Shown: piece by piece, positions 61,536 through 64,000 of the stretch
Position numbering within the stretch: position 1 is the stretch's first letter
Layout of the letters: every line of letters starts with the position of its first letter
Assembly: GCF_001419985.1 (NCBI RefSeq)
Contig: NZ_LJAL01000011.1
Location: 38,030 to 102,029, forward strand
Source: Loktanella sp. 5RATIMAR09
GTDB taxonomy: Bacteria > Pseudomonadota > Alphaproteobacteria > Rhodobacterales > Rhodobacteraceae
Length of the DNA: 64,000 nt
Reading direction: 5' to 3'
Position numbers and translations under genes: made by a program
Notes under the pieces: model-generated
What the model was told of the DNA's origin: nothing
The model's database searches: none
What the model saw: only the letters and a program-made list of their open reading frames with translations

Positions 61536-61790
61536 ATGGTGTGACCAGACCAGGAAACGCAGGCGGGGTTGGTCTAAGAGTTCTCGCTGGAAGATGATGC
61601 CCCCCAAGATCAACTCTTTCGGCCGATTGATCGGTTCGTCGATTTGAGTAGTGTCAGCACGCATCTCGAAGACTTCTAAAGCCACACAGGTCGACCTTCG
61701 ATCAATCCTGAAATGCTGATCCGCATGGTGCTGGTTGGCTACTGCTTCGGCATCTTGTCCGAACGGCTGCTTTGCGGGACGAAGCGGCTA
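61536..61790 (+). pseudogene. Remnant of an IS1182/DUF772-type transposase with three nonsense codons
   Basis: Reading from ATG 61536 (AGGGAGGG site before it), one frame gives the usual N-terminus of this transposase group: PDQETQAGLV, EFSLEDDAPQDQLF, RPIDRFVDLSSVSTHLEDF, SHTGRPSINPEMLIRMVLVGY, CFGILSERLLC. Codon 3 is TGA and codons 14 and 48 are TAA, where relatives have sense codons, and similarity ends after about 80 codons. The catalytic part is absent. The open frame on the opposite strand (61374-61685) is only its antisense. Confidence 0.75.
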
Positions 61791-62217
61791 CAGGCTTTTA
61801 TTTCGTCTGGTAACCGGTTTGATTTCTCGCGCCCAAACTTCTGAATGGCGAAGAAAACACAAAAGACACCAATGATAGCGAAAGGCGCAACCGACTTTAG
61901 ATCAGTCTGTAGGCAAAAATCGTTGTATTTATTGAAAAATTAGTCGTTATATTTCCCAAACTCACCTTAGGTAAACGTGTAACCTTTAGCGATTTGCAGC
62001 ATCAACCGACTTATTAGTAAGAAAAAGATTCCAAGAACGATAGACAGTCAATGCATGGTGATGAAACATAGCTGCACTGCCACACTTGTCGAGGTGTGCT
62101 GATCGCCATAGATAGATCAATCGCAGCATTCTCGGGATAGACCTTTCATTGAAAGGCAGGTTTCGCAAAACCGTCCTTGAGACCACGTATCTGCAGCGAA
62201 AGTCCGCAATCCGCCCA
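61791..62217. other. AT-rich non-coding region
   Basis: I find no supported gene. It lies between the transposase remnant and the inverted-repeat element and is probably decayed insertion-sequence DNA; its base composition is more AT-rich than the surroundings. Confidence 0.45.
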
Positions 62218-62381
62218 TTCTGTTGAAAAACTCTCTGCTGCGTCTGCAAATTTTCAAAAAACAGAAAATTGTTCTCCACTAATCAGAGTACATCAAGAAA
62301 AATCGATAAAATTTGAGATAACCAGAATACTTTTCTGTCAAATTTGACCCGAATACCCAACATCGGAGTTTTTCAACAGAA
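62218..62381. repeat. 164-bp segment bounded by 16-bp perfect inverted repeats (MITE-like)
   Basis: TTCTGTTGAAAAACTC at 62218-62233 and its exact reverse complement at 62366-62381 enclose 132 bp of AT-rich non-coding DNA. The repeat looks like the ends of insertion sequences, possibly the IS1182-type element whose remnant lies just upstream. It could be a miniature element or a deleted IS. Confidence 0.6.
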
Positions 62382-62417
62382 TAAGCCGTGCCTGACAGAC
62401 AAGCCATCCTCGCTACC

Positions 62418-64000
62418 CTATCGAGCAACCAGCTTTTCGACATCCCCCTCTCGCAGCATCGCTTCCATATCGTCCAAGCCATCAACGGCAGAGCGCATCT
62501 GCGCCTCATCATCCACGCCCACTGTCTCGGCATCCGCAACCTGGCCCCCAAAATCCATTTCCATCTGACGCTGTTCCTCGGCGATGACGGCTTGAACGAC
62601 GGGCGCGGTCTTCTTTGGGGCAAGTTGGGTTTGCCCTGACGATTGGCCATCAGCAGCCTGGCGTCCGGCCTCAACGTCGGCCTCGGATGCGCTTGACCCG
62701 TCCGGTGGCGGCGTCATCGGCATGGCGCGCACACTCAGCGGCAGCGTGCCTTGCGATCCCCCTCCCCCCGGCTTCGGAAACGGCAGCTCCCCCGTCTGTG
62801 CCGCGTGGATCGCCTTGAACAGCCGATCGTCAAAATACTGGATCCGCTTCGCACGGACCGGCATCTGGGCATCGATGACCATGACGATTTCATCGAGCGG
62901 CAGGCGGCGTGCTTCATCTTCGGGTAATAAGGAACTTTCTTCGGTCCGTGTGGATTGGCTGCGCCCTTCAAAGGGGTTCTTGCCAATGGACTGCGAGCGC
63001 GTGATGACGGTCTTCGTGGTCTTGCCGACAGCCTTGCTGAGCTCTTCGACGGTTTTTTCATCCGAAGGCGTCAGGTAGAGCTTCACGCCCGCGTTGCCCT
63101 GCAGCGCGCGGCGGGTGTTTTCGCCATAGATTTCATCGAGGGCAGGGATGGTTTGCGTGACGACGGCCAAATGACCACGATAGGTCCGCAGGGTCTCGAT
63201 GCTCTCGACCACGATGGGCATCTTGCCCAAGCGATTGAACTCGTCGAGCATGATCATCACGGGCCACGGCTCGTCTGGCCCGGGGTCCTTTTCCTGCATG
63301 GCCGAGAGGAGATCGGAGAAAAACAGCCGGATCAGCGGCGCGAGCGGCTTCACCATCAGCGGCTGGACCACGAGATAGACCGAAAAGGGCTTCTTGCGGA
63401 TCGTGCGGAAATCAAAGTCCGACACCGCCGTCGCCTCATCGATGGCCGGGTTCTGCCATTGGTCGAGCCCCGAGGTCATCAGGAGCGAGACGTAAGAGGT
63501 CAGGGTGTCATTGTTGGTCGAGGCCAGCCGCGTGAAGATCAGCTTGGCCGCCCGGTTGTCGACCTCGTGGCCCCGCGCGAAGTATTCCTTCTGCTTGTTC
63601 CCGCCGGAGGCCGCGATGCGGTAGATTTCTCCTAAGGTCGGGCGCTTGCGCTGGAACGCCAACAGGCCTGCCGCCACGAAGAGATCGATCCCGCCTTTGA
63701 GGAGACCCTGCACCCGGTCATTGTCGCTCTGCAGGAACAGCGTCGCCAGGAGCTGCAGTTCCATCTGCTGGCGCGCGGGATCTTTCAGCTCAAAGATGCG
63801 CAGGAGCGGGTTGTAGCGATGCGTGCGCTTGCCCTCCCAATCGGTTGGGGCAAAGCGATAGACCTTGTCGCCCTGGGCGGCGCGGTGCCGGGCCGTGGCC
63901 TCGAAACACTCGCCCTTCACATCGAGCGTCACGGCGGAGCCTTGCCAGGTCAGCAAGTTCGGAATGACGAAACCCGTGGTCTTGCCCCGGCCCGTGGGGG
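62418..64000 (-). CDS. virD4: VirD4/TraG type IV coupling protein, partial (5' end beyond window)
   Basis: The frame enters from the window end with the Walker A motif PTGRGKTT and continues with TWQGSAVTLDVKGE and Walker B (PVMIMLDEFNRLGKMP), then the QTIPALDEIYG and FDDRLFKAI blocks. It is the ATPase that brings relaxed DNA to the secretion channel. About 527 residues are visible; the N-terminal membrane part is outside. The C-terminal 110 residues are low-complexity and acidic. It is far from the virB1-3 genes at 46-47 kb. Confidence 0.88.
   Translation of the reverse strand, partial: PTGRGKTTGFVIPNLLTWQGSAVTLDVKGECFEATARHRAAQGDKVYRFAPTDWEGKRTHRYNPLLRIFELKDPARQQMELQLLATLFLQSDNDRVQGLLKGGIDLFVAAGLLAFQRKRPTLGEIYRIAASGGNKQKEYFARGHEVDNRAAKLIFTRLASTNNDTLTSYVSLLMTSGLDQWQNPAIDEATAVSDFDFRTIRKKPFSVYLVVQPLMVKPLAPLIRLFFSDLLSAMQEKDPGPDEPWPVMIMLDEFNRLGKMPIVVESIETLRTYRGHLAVVTQTIPALDEIYGENTRRALQGNAGVKLYLTPSDEKTVEELSKAVGKTTKTVITRSQSIGKNPFEGRSQSTRTEESSLLPEDEARRLPLDEIVMVIDAQMPVRAKRIQYFDDRLFKAIHAAQTGELPFPKPGGGGSQGTLPLSVRAMPMTPPPDGSSASEADVEAGRQAADGQSSGQTQLAPKKTAPVVQAVIAEEQRQMEMDFGGQVADAETVGVDDEAQMRSAVDGLDDMEAMLREGDVEKLVAR

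Noticed and set aside
61374..61685. 103-codon minus-strand ORF considered as a hypothetical gene
   Set aside because: The plus strand of the same DNA matches the N-terminus of an IS1182/DUF772-type transposase in a single frame, so the ORF is its antisense shadow.
1..64000. Search for CRISPR arrays, rRNA, tRNA, plasmid replication genes and a mer (mercury reductase) operon
   Set aside because: No regularly spaced repeats, no RNA gene signatures, no repA/repB/repC or DnaA-like genes and no merA/merT/merP were recognised; the MerR-family regulator is linked to transport genes instead.

Overview
The window looks like accessory DNA (plasmid, chromid or genomic island) of an alphaproteobacterium of the Rhodobacteraceae/Roseobacter type. 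The signs are a Rieske protein of the Rhodobacter type, a CcmF-G-H-I set, a TRAP and a tripartite tricarboxylate (TTT) carrier, and VirB/VirD4 conjugation genes of the kind carried on roseobacter plasmids. This assignment is inference from family resemblance. I see no rRNA, tRNA, CRISPR array or replication gene.

Bases 1-44145 are essentially one large metal-stress and cell-envelope island. It holds a Cu+ P-type ATPase (copA) followed by a PBP2, a Rieske protein, a multicopper oxidase with a rhodanese and a Met-rich EF-hand protein, ccmFGHI, a Zn/Cd/Pb P-type ATPase, three L,D-transpeptidases, and a diheme peroxidase + PhnDCE-type ABC transporter with a DtxR/MntR-type regulator. It also holds a tightly packed 12-gene operon (SCO1, DsbB, DsbA, PCuAC, SCO1, M23 peptidase, DUF411, ZIP, LspA, a 55-residue membrane protein, a penicillin-acylase homologue, CtaG), a MerR regulator, three CDF transporters, a second LspA, a TRAP permease pair, an ArsR regulator, a second DUF411 protein and a cytochrome c. 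Many of these are extra copies of envelope enzymes (Lgt, LspA x2, PBP2, three Ldt, DsbB x2/DsbA, Ccm, Rieske, CtaG) placed beside metal exporters.

The promoters tie the parts together. Four promoters share TTGAAC, a 19-bp spacer with a dyad, and a TA-starting -10; they sit before the 12-gene operon, the Zn/Cd/Pb ATPase and two L,D-transpeptidases, as expected for a MerR-family activator. Two close copies of a CueR-type promoter (TTGACC, 19 bp, TA) precede copA and the Rieske gene, and a weaker third copy lies before a small membrane-protein gene. A third motif, a 10-bp tandem repeat (near TGGTTACAAA), occurs upstream of dsbB, upstream of copA and in the intergenic region between ccmF and the EF-hand gene. 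A DtxR-like dyad lies at the start of the peroxidase/ABC operon.

Bases 38450-48000 contain pieces of a conjugation region: small secreted proteins, a VirB1-like transglycosylase, VirB2, VirB3 and a VirB4 cut after about 35 codons, joined tail to tail with a 3'-truncated ardC. An IS110-family element follows. Bases 49847-55514 are a catabolic cargo: LysR regulator, sulfatase and a complete TctC-TctB-TctA transporter. Next come a giant autotransporter (56010-60974), the remnant of an IS1182/DUF772-type transposase with three nonsense codons, a 148-bp segment bounded by 16-bp inverted repeats, and finally the C-terminal part of VirD4, which runs off the window end. The conjugation machinery is therefore split and, within this window, incomplete.
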